A stretch of DNA of 64,000 nucleotides, from NCBI GenBank assembly GCA_963757605.1, contig CAVWSF010000001.1:744001-808000 (forward strand), written 5' to 3'. Source of the stretch: JAICJC01 sp963757605 (GTDB lineage: Bacteria; Actinomycetota; Thermoleophilia; Gaiellales; JAICJC01). A program made the translations under genes and the position numbers. Below the pieces are notes generated by a model. It made no database searches. It had not been told where the DNA came from and saw nothing but the letters and a program-made list of their open reading frames with translations. This document shows, piece by piece, positions 18,203-27,268 of this stretch (position 1 is the first letter of the stretch; the number at the start of each line of letters is the position of its first letter).

Positions 18203-18702
18203 CGAAGCTCTCCGGCGAGGAGGTCGAGCAGGAGGCCGTCCTGCCACTCGCCGGCCGGGTCGCGCCAGTAGCGGCGCATGACCCCGACCCTGCGGAAGCC
18301 GACTCGCTCGTAGCAGCGGATCGCCCGCTCGTTGGCCGCGGCCGGGTCGATCGTGATCCGGTGGTGCCCGTGGTTCTCGATCAGGTGGCCGGCGAGCGTC
18401 CGCACGGCGTCCGCGCCGAGGCCCTGGCCGTGGCACCCGGTCGAGAGGAAGACGTCGATGCCGGCGTGGCGGAAGTCCGGCTCGTTCTCCTCGTGGAACT
18501 GGATCAGGCCGGCGACGCGCCCGTCGTGCTCGACCGTCAGGCAGATGCTGCCCTCCTCGCCCGCCGCCTTCTGACTCAGGTCGGCGTGGGTGATGCCCGG
18601 CCACCACCGCGCCACCTCCGGCTCGGCCCCGATCTCGACGAGCCTCTCGAAATCACGCCCCTCGAGCGCCCGCAGCACGACTCGCTCGCCCCGAAGCTCC
18701 AT
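18199..18702 (-). CDS. GNAT N-acetyltransferase
   Basis: RimJ/RimL-like acetyltransferase of 167 residues. It begins MELRGERVVLRALEGRDF and has the acetyl-CoA loop region HGQGLGADAVRTLAGHL and the C-terminal NERAIRCYERVGFRRVG. An upstream in-frame ATG at 18714 exists, but it forms part of the hexamer TATGTT that lies seven bases before the ATG at 18702. Because that fits the leaderless spacing seen elsewhere in the window, I use the internal ATG. The target amine is unknown. Confidence 0.85.
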   Translation of the reverse strand: MELRGERVVLRALEGRDFERLVEIGAEPEVARWWPGITHADLSQKAAGEEGSICLTVEHDGRVAGLIQFHEENEPDFRHAGIDVFLSTGCHGQGLGADAVRTLAGHLIENHGHHRITIDPAAANERAIRCYERVGFRRVGVMRRYWRDPAGEWQDGLLLDLLAGELR

Positions 18703-18793
18703 GGGCCCGAACATACTCGGCAGCGTAACCCCCGCCATTTGGCGGCGCCACCACACCTCGTGATCAAGCCAAATCCCGTCACCGCCCGCCTCT

Positions 18794-18812
18794 TCCGTTA
18801 CCAGGTAACGGA
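18794..18812 (+). promoter_or_regulatory. 19-base perfect palindrome, operator candidate
   Basis: TCCGTTACCAGGTAACGGA is a perfect inverted repeat about a central A at 18803. It lies between divergent genes, 56 bases upstream of the GTG of the D-threonine-aldolase-like gene and 92 bases upstream of the acetyltransferase. Size and symmetry suit a dimeric regulator; no regulator gene is adjacent. Confidence 0.55.
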
Positions 18813-18867
18813 CGTGGGCGCGTGGCACTTCCGTCGCAGAGTCGGCACGAGTGGGTAGCATCGGGGC

Positions 18868-20001
18868 GTGCTCGAGCAGGCCGCCACGGACACCTGGATC
18901 GGGCGGCCCGTGGAGGAGCTGCCGACGCCGATCGCCGTCGTCGACCTCGACCGGCTCGAGGCGAACATCGCCCGGCTCGCCGGCTATGCGCGGGAGCACG
19001 GGATCGCGCTGTGGCCGCACGCCAAGACGCACAAGATGCCGCCGGTCGCGCGCATGCAGCTTGCGGCGGGTGCGGCGGGGCTGACGGTCGCCAAGGTCGG
19101 CGAGGCGGAGGTGTTCGCGGGCCACGAGCTCGGGCCGCTGCTCCTGCACTACCCCGTCTACGGCCCGGACGCGTGGCGGCGCCTGGCCGAGGTCGCCGGC
19201 GCGACGCGGCTCACCGTCGCCGTCGACTCCTACGAGGCGGCCGAGCCGCTGGCCGGCGCGCTCGCGGCGGCCGGCGTCAGCGCGGAGGCGCTGGTCGAGA
19301 TCGACGTGGGCCTGCACCGCACGGGCGTCGAAAGCCCGGCGGCAGCGTGCGCACTCGCGGAGCGGCTCGACGGCCTTGCCGGGCTGGACGTCGCCGGGAT
19401 CAGCTGCTTCCCCGGGCACGTTCGCGGTCCGGCCGCCGACATCGAGCGCAAGCTCGCGGCCGTCGAGGCGATGCTGGCAGAGGCGGTCTCGCTCATCACG
19501 GCAGCGGGCCTGCGTTGCGACCGGGTGTCGGGCGGCTGCACGCCGGCCATGCAGATGACGCACCTCACGCCGTCGGTGAACGAGCTTCGCGCCGGGACCT
19601 ACGTCTTCCTCGACCGCACCGAGGTCGCGTTCGACGCGCCGCTCACGCTCGCCGACTGCGCGCTGCGCGTCCACGCCACGGTCGTCTCGACCGCGGTGCC
19701 CGGGAAGGCGGTCATCGACGCCGGCTCGAAGGCGCTCTCAGATGCGCTCTACGGAGGGCCGGGCGGCGAGGGCCGCGGTGCCGTGCTCGATCATCCCGAC
19801 GTCACCATTCCGCACACCAACGAAGAGCACGGCATCTGTGACGTCAGCGAATCGGTCACGACGTGGCACGTCGGCGACCGCGTCGAGATCGTGCCCAACC
19901 ATGTGTGTACGTGCGTCAACCTCCAGGACGTGATCTGCGCTGCCCGCGAGGGCGTCGTCGAGCACGTCTGGACGGTCGAGGCGCGCGGGAAAGTGCGTTA
20001 G
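18868..20001 (+). CDS. D-threonine aldolase / D-serine dehydratase-like PLP enzyme
   Basis: Fold-type III PLP enzyme of 377 residues with an alanine-racemase-like N-terminal barrel. The Schiff-base Lys53 is in PHAKTHK. The C-terminal metal-binding pair H345/C347 lies in PNHVCTC, as in D-threonine aldolases and eukaryotic-type D-serine dehydratases. It would cleave or dehydrate D-hydroxy amino acids, or 3-hydroxyaspartate. TAGCAT ends six bases before the GTG, indicating a leaderless mRNA, and a 19-base palindrome lies further upstream. Confidence 0.85.
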   Translation: MLEQAATDTWIGRPVEELPTPIAVVDLDRLEANIARLAGYAREHGIALWPHAKTHKMPPVARMQLAAGAAGLTVAKVGEAEVFAGHELGPLLLHYPVYGPDAWRRLAEVAGATRLTVAVDSYEAAEPLAGALAAAGVSAEALVEIDVGLHRTGVESPAAACALAERLDGLAGLDVAGISCFPGHVRGPAADIERKLAAVEAMLAEAVSLITAAGLRCDRVSGGCTPAMQMTHLTPSVNELRAGTYVFLDRTEVAFDAPLTLADCALRVHATVVSTAVPGKAVIDAGSKALSDALYGGPGGEGRGAVLDHPDVTIPHTNEEHGICDVSESVTTWHVGDRVEIVPNHVCTCVNLQDVICAAREGVVEHVWTVEARGKVR

Positions 20002-20042
20002 AGCTCAGAGCGATTCCAATCCTCGGGTGGCATGATCCGCCT

Positions 20043-20441
20043 GTGATCGATGAGCTCCGAGCAGCGGCCGACGCGCTCAACCGGGGCGACCCGGGGCCGT
20101 TCGCCGACCTGATCGCGGACGAGTGCGAATGGCGCGGCGTGCCGCACGGCCACCTGTGGTGGAAGCGCACGCCCTCCTGACGCGGGCCGGACGAGGCCCG
20201 TGAGGTCTTGACGTTTCAGATCCAAAAGCGCGGCCGGCGCCCGATCGAGGTACAGCCCGAGTTCACCCGCGTCGGTGACGACACCATCATCGGCTCGACG
20301 CACTGGCGTGACGCGGAGGGCCGCAGCCACGAGCGCTTCCAGGTGCTGACGCTGCGCGACGGCAAGATCGTCGATATGCAAGGCTGCGCGACCCGCAAGC
20401 ATGCGGAGCGATTCGCGCGACGCAAGCGCGGCGTGGGTTAG
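20043..20441 (+). pseudogene. SnoaL-like gene interrupted by in-frame TGA
   Basis: The reading frame from GTG 20043 to TAG 20441 gives an NTF2/SnoaL-like small protein of about 130 residues, with a single in-frame TGA at 20178-20180 after WWKRTPS. Reading through gives RGPDEAREVLTFQIQKR and a normal SnoaL ending (GKIVDMQGCATRKHAERF). Relatives usually carry a residue encoded by a sense codon there, so a recent nonsense mutation is the simplest view. A small hairpin (CGGGCC/GGCCCG) follows the TGA directly; recoding is unlikely but noted. CATGAT lies six bases before the GTG. Confidence 0.65.
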
Positions 20442-20457
20442 GACCTCTACGCGTCTA

Positions 20458-20850
20458 TCAGCCGAGCAGGCTGCGCGCGCGCTCGAGGCGCGACTTCAGA
20501 TCCTTCACTTCGGCAGCTTGAGCGTTCATCGCCGCAGCCAGATCCTGCACGTTCTGCACAAGGGAGCGGGTGAGCGCATCGATATCGGTGGAACCCGAGG
20601 AGCTCGCTGCGGTCCTGCGCGTCCTCGTGGACGTTGCCGCGGTGCGGCGTGCCCCGGAGCGGCGGCGCGGCCGGAGCGACCCGCCGGCGCGCTTGCGTGC
20701 GACCCGATAGTAATTGGCGGCAACCGTGCCCTCGCGGCGCCCGCTGTCGGCAGAGATCTTCTTGAACGCATCGGTGCGGCTCATTCCGCCCTTCACGAGC
20801 TTCTCGACTTGCTCGAAGATCTGCTCGCCTATGACACCTGTACGCGGCAT
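20458..20850 (-). CDS. Small basic DNA-binding-like protein with coiled-coil tail
   Basis: Hypothetical protein of 130 residues; I do not recognise a named family. Residues about 10-55 look like a helix-turn-helix (EQVEKLVKGGMSRTDAFKKI, then GRREGTVAANYYRVARKR). A strongly basic low-complexity segment (about 55-85, Arg/Ser/Thr/Ala) follows, and then a heptad-like helix (about 95-130). The plan of HTH, basic tail and coiled coil suits a nucleoid or regulatory protein. It has a GAGGTGAC ribosome binding site. It is divergent from the leuA leader, with TATAAC at 20894-20889 as a possible -10. Confidence 0.6.
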   Translation of the reverse strand: MPRTGVIGEQIFEQVEKLVKGGMSRTDAFKKISADSGRREGTVAANYYRVARKRAGGSLRPRRRSGARRTAATSTRTRRTAASSSGSTDIDALTRSLVQNVQDLAAAMNAQAAEVKDLKSRLERARSLLG

Positions 20851-20925
20851 TGCAACGTCACCTCATGTAGTTGGGCGATACACGCAAGGTTATACACCAC
20901 TCTTCGGAGGGACTGCGGAGGCCGT

Positions 20926-20954
20926 TTGACGCGGCCCCGGCGACCCCCTATGCT
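20926..20954 (+). promoter_or_regulatory. Sigma-70-type promoter of the leuA leader
   Basis: TTGACG (20926-20931), a 17-base spacer and TATGCT (20949-20954) form a near-ideal housekeeping promoter. The expected transcription start is about 20960-20962, only a few bases before the leader-peptide ATG at 20964. Confidence 0.8.
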
Positions 20955-20963
20955 GTGACGCGA

Positions 20964-21080
20964 ATGTCGAGCACCGCCCGCACAGAGAGGAACTTCGCCC
21001 GCTCCACGCCGAGCGGGCGTCCTGTCGGGCTGCCGCCGATCTCCCTCGATCTCCTCGGCCTCCTCCTTCTCGCCCGTTAG
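20964..21080 (+). CDS. leuL: Leucine-rich leader peptide of leuA
   Basis: 38-codon reading frame that begins just after the predicted start of transcription and ends ISLDLLGLLLLAR-stop, with seven Leu codons (six CTC, one CTT) and one Ile in the last 13. Its last codons and stop lie in the hairpin 21069-21086. This is the form of an attenuation leader: ribosomes stall on Leu codons when charged tRNA-Leu is low, changing downstream RNA folding before leuA. Leu leader control of leuA is known in actinobacteria. The symbol is given by analogy. Confidence 0.8.
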   Translation: MSSTARTERNFARSTPSGRPVGLPPISLDLLGLLLLAR

Positions 21081-21155
21081 GGCGAGCTTCTTGGCCTACG
21101 CGCCGCCAGCCGGCGCACACGCACCCCGCACACGACGGGAGAGGTGCGCTCTCCC
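20996..21155 (+). promoter_or_regulatory. Attenuator-like hairpin array before leuA
   Basis: Four stems lie between the leader start and the leuA ribosome binding site: CGCCCGC (20996-21002) with GCGGGCG (21013-21019); CTCGCCC (21069-21075) with GGGCGAG (21080-21086) spanning the leader stop; GCGCCG (21100-21105) with CGGCGC (21111-21116); GGGAGAG (21137-21143) with CTCTCCC (21149-21155). No T-run follows any of them, so control may act on translation or through Rho rather than a classical intrinsic terminator. Alternative pairings were not computed. Confidence 0.6.
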
Positions 21156-21177
21156 ACGGCCGAGGAGGTTCCACCAC

Positions 21178-22724
21178 ATGGCTTCAGAAGCGGACACCGT
21201 CCGAATCTTCGACACGACGCTCCGGGACGGCGAGCAATCGCCCGGCATCGCGCTGAACGCGCAGGAGAAGATCGAGATCGCCCGCCAGCTCGACCGGCTG
21301 GGCGTCGACATCATCGAGGCCGGCTTTGCGATCTCGTCCCCGGGCGAGCGCGACGGCATCCGGGCGGTCAGCCGGGCCGTCGACTGCGTCGTGGCATCGC
21401 TCGCCCGCACCAACGAGGAGGACATCGACGCGGCGATCGAGTCGCTGTCCGATGCGAAGAACCCGCGCATCCATACCTTCATCGCGACGTCCGACATCCA
21501 CATGGAGCACAAGTTGCGGATGACGCGCGCCGAGGTCGTCGCCGCGACCGACTTCGCAGTTCGCAAGGCGAAGGGATTCTGCTCGGACGTGGAGTTCTCG
21601 TGCGAGGACGCAACTCGAACAGACATCGAGTTCATGGCCGAGGTGGTTCGTACAGCGATTGCCGCCGGGGCAACGACGATCAACATTCCCGACACCGTCG
21701 GCTACACGGTCCCGGAGGAATACGTCGAGATCCTGACGGCGTTGCGCGAACGGGTGCCCGAGATCGACGGCGTGACGCTTTCAGTGCACTGTCACAACGA
21801 TCTGGGGCTCGCCGTCGCCAACTCGATGGCCGGCGTCGCCGCGGGCGCGCGTCAGGTGGAGTGCACGATAAACGGTATAGGTGAGCGCGCCGGCAACGCG
21901 TCGCTCGAGGAGATCGTGATGCTTCTGCGCACGCGCAAGCCGCGCTTCGGCATCGACACGCAAATCGTCACGACGAGATCATGCGCACGTCGCGGCTCGT
22001 GTCACGTCTCACCGGCTATCCGGTCCAGCCCAACAAGGCCATCGTCGGAAAGAACGCGTTTGCACACGAGGCCGGCATCCATCAGCACGGCGTGCTCGCC
22101 CACCGGCGCACGTACGAGATCATGGACGCCGAGTCCGTCGGCCTGACAGGTTCCGACATCGTGCTCGGAAAGCACTCCGGCCGCCACGCGCTTCGCCAGG
22201 CCTTCGCCGACCTCGGGTTCACGATCGAGGGCGAGGACCTGCGCAGGGCATTCGACCGGTTCAAGGAGCTCGCCGACCGCAAGGGCAAGATCACCTCGCT
22301 CGACCTCGAGGCCATCGCCTCCGACTCGCTGCGCGAGCGGGAGGATCCCTACGAGCTCGTCTCGCTCGCCATCACCACCCGCACTGGCCAGCCCGCCCAG
22401 GCCGAGGTGACGGTGCGAAACGGCTTCGGCGAGCGCACCGGGTCGGCCGACGGCGACGGCCCCGTCGACGCCGCGTTCACCGCCATCACCCGCCTGCTCG
22501 AGGTGCCCGTGACGCTCGCGGAGTACACCATCGGCGCCGTCACGGGCGGGGCGGACGCGCTGGGCGAGGTGCGCGTCGTCGTCGAGGCGGACGGCCGGAC
22601 GTTCGCCGGCCAGGCGGTCTCGACCGACATCACCGAGGCCTCCGCGGAGGCATACCTGCGAGCATGCGCCCACGCGAAGCTCGCGATCGAGGCCGACCAG
22701 GACAAGGAGCTGATCGAAGTCTGA
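21178..22724 (+). CDS. leuA: 2-isopropylmalate synthase, with one-base frameshift
   Basis: First enzyme of leucine synthesis (acetyl-CoA plus 2-oxoisovalerate), about 515 residues when the two frames are joined. The start ATG 21178 follows GAGGAGG (21162-21168). Catalytic landmarks: TLRDGEQSPG near residue 15, SVHCHNDLGLAVAN and QVECTINGIGERAGN, then GKNAFAHEAGIHQHG in the second frame and the LeuA allosteric domain after about 390. The frame changes at about 21973-21975 (TT then EIMRTSRLVSRL), consistent with one missing base. It could be a sequence error or a real lesion; everything else is intact. It overlaps leuB by one base. Confidence 0.88.
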
Positions 22725-23809
22725 TGACCGAACCCCGACCCATCCCCATCGTCGCCTGTCTGGCCGGCGACGGCATCGGGCCAGAGGTGATGGCCGAGGC
22801 CGGCCGCGTGATCCAGGCGGTGTCGTCGCTCATGGGCGCTCCGGTGCGCCAGGTGCACCTGCCCTTCGGCGGCGACGCGATCGACAAGCACCAGCACCCC
22901 TTCCCGCCCCACGTGCGGGCGGCGGTGAAGGCCTCCGACGCGGTGCTGCTCGGCGCGGTCGGCGGGCCGCGCTGGGACTCGGCGCCGCGCCGGCCCGAGT
23001 CCGGCCTGCTCGAGCTGCGCAAGGAGCTCGACACGTTCGCCAACCTGCGCCCGGTGCGCCACGAGGCCATCGACCTCATGGTCGTGCGCGAGCTGACCGG
23101 CGGGCTCTACTTCGGCGAGAAGGTGCTGACCGAGGACGACGCGTTCGACACCTGCAGCTACTCCCGCCCGCAGATCGAGCGGGTCGCGCGCTGGGCGTTT
23201 CGGCTCGCCAAGCGCCGCTCCGGTCGTGTTGTCTCGGTGGACAAGGCAAACGTGCTCGCCACGTCCAAGCTGTGGCGGCAGGTCGTGACCGACCTGCACG
23301 CCGCCGAGGCGCCCGAGCTCGAGCTCACCCATGAGCTCGTCGACTCGTTCGCGATGAACCTGGCGACACGGCCGGCGAGCTACGACGTGATCCTGACCGA
23401 GAACCTGTTCGGCGACATCCTGAGCGACCTCGCCGCCGCGGTCGGCGGCGGGCTGGGCCTGGCCCCGTCGGCCTCGATCGGCCGCGACGGCCCCGGCATC
23501 TTCGAGCCGGTGCACGGCTCGGCGCCCGACATCGCCGGCCAGGGAGAGGCCAACCCGATCGCGATGATCCGCTCGGTCGGCATGATGTTCACCTACGGCC
23601 TTCGCCGCCGCGACGTCGGCCGCGCCATCACCGCCGCCGTCGACGAGGCGCTGGCGCAGGGGCTCGCGACCGCCGACCAGGTGCGCGGCGGCCGGGCCTA
23701 CGCGACCTGGGAGGTGGGGCAGGCCGTGTGCGACGCGCTCGAGCACCACGCCACCGGATCGGCGGAGTTCGCAGACCACCCTTTCGGTAGGGTGATGGCG
23801 AGTGGATAG
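22724..23809 (+). CDS. leuB: 3-isopropylmalate dehydrogenase
   Basis: NAD-dependent oxidative decarboxylase of 361 residues, third step of leucine synthesis. It shows LAGDGIGPEVMAEA at the N-terminus, the substrate-binding segment LLELRKELDTFANLRPVR, the catalytic Lys region VDKANVLATS, the metal-binding Asp in LTENLFGDILSDLAA and the adenine-binding end EPVHGSAPDIAGQGEANP. Its ATG overlaps the leuA stop (TGATG), and its end overlaps ilvB by eight bases. Confidence 0.95.
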   Translation: MTEPRPIPIVACLAGDGIGPEVMAEAGRVIQAVSSLMGAPVRQVHLPFGGDAIDKHQHPFPPHVRAAVKASDAVLLGAVGGPRWDSAPRRPESGLLELRKELDTFANLRPVRHEAIDLMVVRELTGGLYFGEKVLTEDDAFDTCSYSRPQIERVARWAFRLAKRRSGRVVSVDKANVLATSKLWRQVVTDLHAAEAPELELTHELVDSFAMNLATRPASYDVILTENLFGDILSDLAAAVGGGLGLAPSASIGRDGPGIFEPVHGSAPDIAGQGEANPIAMIRSVGMMFTYGLRRRDVGRAITAAVDEALAQGLATADQVRGGRAYATWEVGQAVCDALEHHATGSAEFADHPFGRVMASG

Positions 23810-25550
23810 GCAGCGGATCACCGGCGCCGAGGCGATCATCCGCTGTCTGGAGGCGGAGGGCGTGACCGACGTCTTCGGCCTGCCCGGCGGGGCGATCCTG
23901 CCGCTCTACGACGCCTGGGCGCACCACGAGCACTCGATCCGCCACTACCTGACCCGCCACGAGCAGGGCGCGGGGCACATGGCGCAGGGCTACGCGCGCG
24001 CGACCGGCAAGGTCGGGGTCGCCATCGCGACCTCGGGGCCGGGCGCGACCAACCTCGTCACCCCGATCGCCGACGCCTACCTCGACTCGACGCCGATCGT
24101 CTGCATCACCGGCCAGGTGCCGACACACCTGATCGGGACGGACGCCTTCCAGGAGGCCGACATCCAGGGCATCACGATGCCGATCGTGAAGCACTCCTGG
24201 CTCGTGAAGGACGTGCGCGACATCCCGCGCGTCATGAAGGAGGCCTTCCACATCGCCCGCAGCGGCCGGCCCGGCCCCGTGCTGGTCGACATCCCGAAGG
24301 ACATCCAGCTCGCGACCTTCGAGTTCGAGTACCCCAAGCAAGTCGACATCCCGGGCTACAAGCCGTCCAAGCACGGCCACCCGCGCCAGGTGATCGCCGC
24401 GGCCGAGGCAATCCTGGCCGCCGAGCGGCCGGTGTTCTACGTCGGCGGCGGCGCGGTATCGGCGAACGTCGACCCCGCCGAGCTGATCCGCGTGGCGGAG
24501 GCGGTGCAGATGCCCGTCATCACCACCCTCATGGCGAAGGGCGTCTTCCCCGACTCGCACCCGCTCTGCATCGGCCTGCCGGGCATGCACGGCTCCAAGG
24601 CGGCCAACTGGGCGATGAACCAGGCCGACCTCCTGATCGCCTGCGGCTCGCGGTTCGACGACCGCGTGACCGGCAAGCTCGACGCCTTCGCGCCCAACGC
24701 GAAGGTGATCCACATGGACGTCGACCCGGCCGAGATCGACAAGAACCGGCACGCCGAGATCCCGATCGTCGGCTCGCTCGAGCTGATCGTCCCGAAGCTG
24801 GCCGAGGCGCTCAGGTCGCGCATGAACGGCGGGCCTCCGAAGGCGGCCGAGTGGCTCGACACCGTGCGCGGTTGGAAGACTGCGCACCCGTTCCGCTACC
24901 GAAACTCGGAGCCGCTGAAGCCCGAGTACGTGATCGAGCGGCTGCGCGACCTGACCGCCGACCGCGACGTCATCTGGACGACCGGCGTCGGCCAGCACCA
25001 GATGTGGGCGGCGCAGTACCTCCAGATCGACCGGCCGCGCCGGTGGCTCACCTCGGGTGGCCTCGGGACGATGGGCTACGGCGTCCCGGCCGCGATCGGC
25101 GCGAAGGTCGGCTGCCCCGACGCCACGGTCATCAACATCGACGGCGACGGCTGCTTCCAGATGACGATGCAGGAGCTGGCCACGGCGCGGATGTACGGCA
25201 TCGGCGCCGTCCACGTGGTGATGAACAACGGCTGGCTGGGGATGGTGCGCCAGTGGCAGGAGCTCTTCCACGACGAGCGCTTCTCCGAGACCGATCTCAC
25301 GGTCGACATGCCCAACTACATGAAGCTGGCCGAGAGCTTCGGCATCGCCGGGTTCCGGTGCGACACTCCCGAGGAGGTCGACGCCGCCATCGTCGCCGCG
25401 CTGGAGTGCGGCGGGCCGGCGGTGATCGAGGCCCGCGTCGACCGCGAGGAGAAGGTCTACCCCATGGTGCCGGCCGGCGCCCCCTCCGCCGAGATGCTCG
25501 ACGTGGAGTGGGCCGAGGACGACAACCAGTGGGTCGAGGAGGGGGTCTAG
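23802..25550 (+). CDS. ilvB: Acetolactate synthase, catalytic subunit
   Basis: ThDP enzyme of 582 residues that condenses pyruvate with pyruvate or 2-oxobutyrate. It has an N-terminal PYR domain with the catalytic Glu in LTRHEQGAGHMAQGYARATG, a central FAD-type domain, and a C-terminal PP domain with GDGCFQMTMQELATA and the metal-ligand Asn in VVMNNGWLGM. The GTG start overlaps the leuB end; TAGGGT nine bases upstream may be an internal promoter. It works with IlvN directly downstream. Confidence 0.96.
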   Translation: MDRQRITGAEAIIRCLEAEGVTDVFGLPGGAILPLYDAWAHHEHSIRHYLTRHEQGAGHMAQGYARATGKVGVAIATSGPGATNLVTPIADAYLDSTPIVCITGQVPTHLIGTDAFQEADIQGITMPIVKHSWLVKDVRDIPRVMKEAFHIARSGRPGPVLVDIPKDIQLATFEFEYPKQVDIPGYKPSKHGHPRQVIAAAEAILAAERPVFYVGGGAVSANVDPAELIRVAEAVQMPVITTLMAKGVFPDSHPLCIGLPGMHGSKAANWAMNQADLLIACGSRFDDRVTGKLDAFAPNAKVIHMDVDPAEIDKNRHAEIPIVGSLELIVPKLAEALRSRMNGGPPKAAEWLDTVRGWKTAHPFRYRNSEPLKPEYVIERLRDLTADRDVIWTTGVGQHQMWAAQYLQIDRPRRWLTSGGLGTMGYGVPAAIGAKVGCPDATVINIDGDGCFQMTMQELATARMYGIGAVHVVMNNGWLGMVRQWQELFHDERFSETDLTVDMPNYMKLAESFGIAGFRCDTPEEVDAAIVAALECGGPAVIEARVDREEKVYPMVPAGAPSAEMLDVEWAEDDNQWVEEGV

Positions 25551-25553
25551 CCG

Positions 25554-26066
25554 ATGAGCCGGCACACGCTCTCCGTGCTGGTCGAGAACCGCCCCGGCGT
25601 GCTCACCCGCTGCGCGGGGCTCTTCGCGCGGCGCGGCTTCAACATCGACTCCCTGGCGGTCGGGCCGACCGACGACCCGGCCCGCAGCCGGATCACGATC
25701 CGAGTCGACTGCGCGCAGCAGTCGATCGACCAGGTGACGAAGCAGCTCTACAAGCTGGTCGACGTGCTGAAGGTGTCGGAGCTGGGCGCGAGCGCCGTCG
25801 AGCTCGAGCTCCTGATGGTGAAGGTGTCCTCGTCGCCGGAGCGCCGGCCCGAGATCATCAGCCTGGCCGAGGTGTTCGAGGCCCGGGTGGTCGACGTGGG
25901 GCCGGCGGCCGTCACGTTCGCCTGCGTCGGCCCGCCCGATAGGCTGGAGGCGCTCGAGGAGCTGCTCTCGCCGTACGGCATCCGCGAGCTCGTGCGGACC
26001 GGCCGGATCGGCCTCGACCGCGACGGCGAGATCAACAAACGAAAGCGAATGAGGGTGGTGGCCTAA
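25554..26066 (+). CDS. ilvN: Acetolactate synthase, regulatory subunit
   Basis: 170-residue subunit. The N-terminal ACT domain (about 1-78, LSVLVENRPGVLTRCAGLFARRG) binds valine for feedback inhibition, and the C-terminal domain (about 85-165) contacts IlvB. The ATG is three bases after the ilvB stop. The TAA stop lies in the CTAA at the left edge of repeat element C. Confidence 0.95.
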   Translation: MSRHTLSVLVENRPGVLTRCAGLFARRGFNIDSLAVGPTDDPARSRITIRVDCAQQSIDQVTKQLYKLVDVLKVSELGASAVELELLMVKVSSSPERRPEIISLAEVFEARVVDVGPAAVTFACVGPPDRLEALEELLSPYGIRELVRTGRIGLDRDGEINKRKRMRVVA

Positions 26067-26224
26067 GTGCCTCATCAGCAACATCCGGCGCGCCCTGGCG
26101 GCTGCAAACCGTCGCCATACGGCGTCCTCGATCGGTGCCGTGCGAAGCACTGTCACCGATCAGCGTCCTTGTCTGGCTCGGTTTTCGCGCGCCAGTCCAT
26201 CACCAATGTCACTGAGGAGGCACT

Positions 26225-26226
<2 letters not shown>
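26063..26226 (+). mobile_element. Miniature inverted-repeat element, copy C, between ilvN and ilvC
   Basis: 164 bases. It begins CTAA-GTGCCT and ends GAGGAGGCA-CTTT, so the right 4-base copy has decayed or been edited. The core blocks CTGGCGGCTGCAAACCGTCGC (two-part match), GCGTCCTCG, GCGTCCTTG and GCTCGGTTTTCGC match copies B and D. The central hairpin is a different sequence but still paired (ATCGGTG/CACCGAT with nested GTGC-GAA-GCAC). The left edge contains the ilvN stop; the right end supplies GAGGAGG for the TTG start of ilvC. Confidence 0.8.
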
Positions 26227-27247
<1,021 letters not shown>

Positions 27248-27268
27248 GCGGCGAGAGGGCGCGCAGAG

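Noticed and set aside
20178..20207. Selenocysteine codon in the SnoaL gene as the main call
   Set aside because: The hairpin is short and its loop lacks the usual bacterial SECIS features; SnoaL proteins are not a known selenoprotein family. Kept only as a low-probability alternative.
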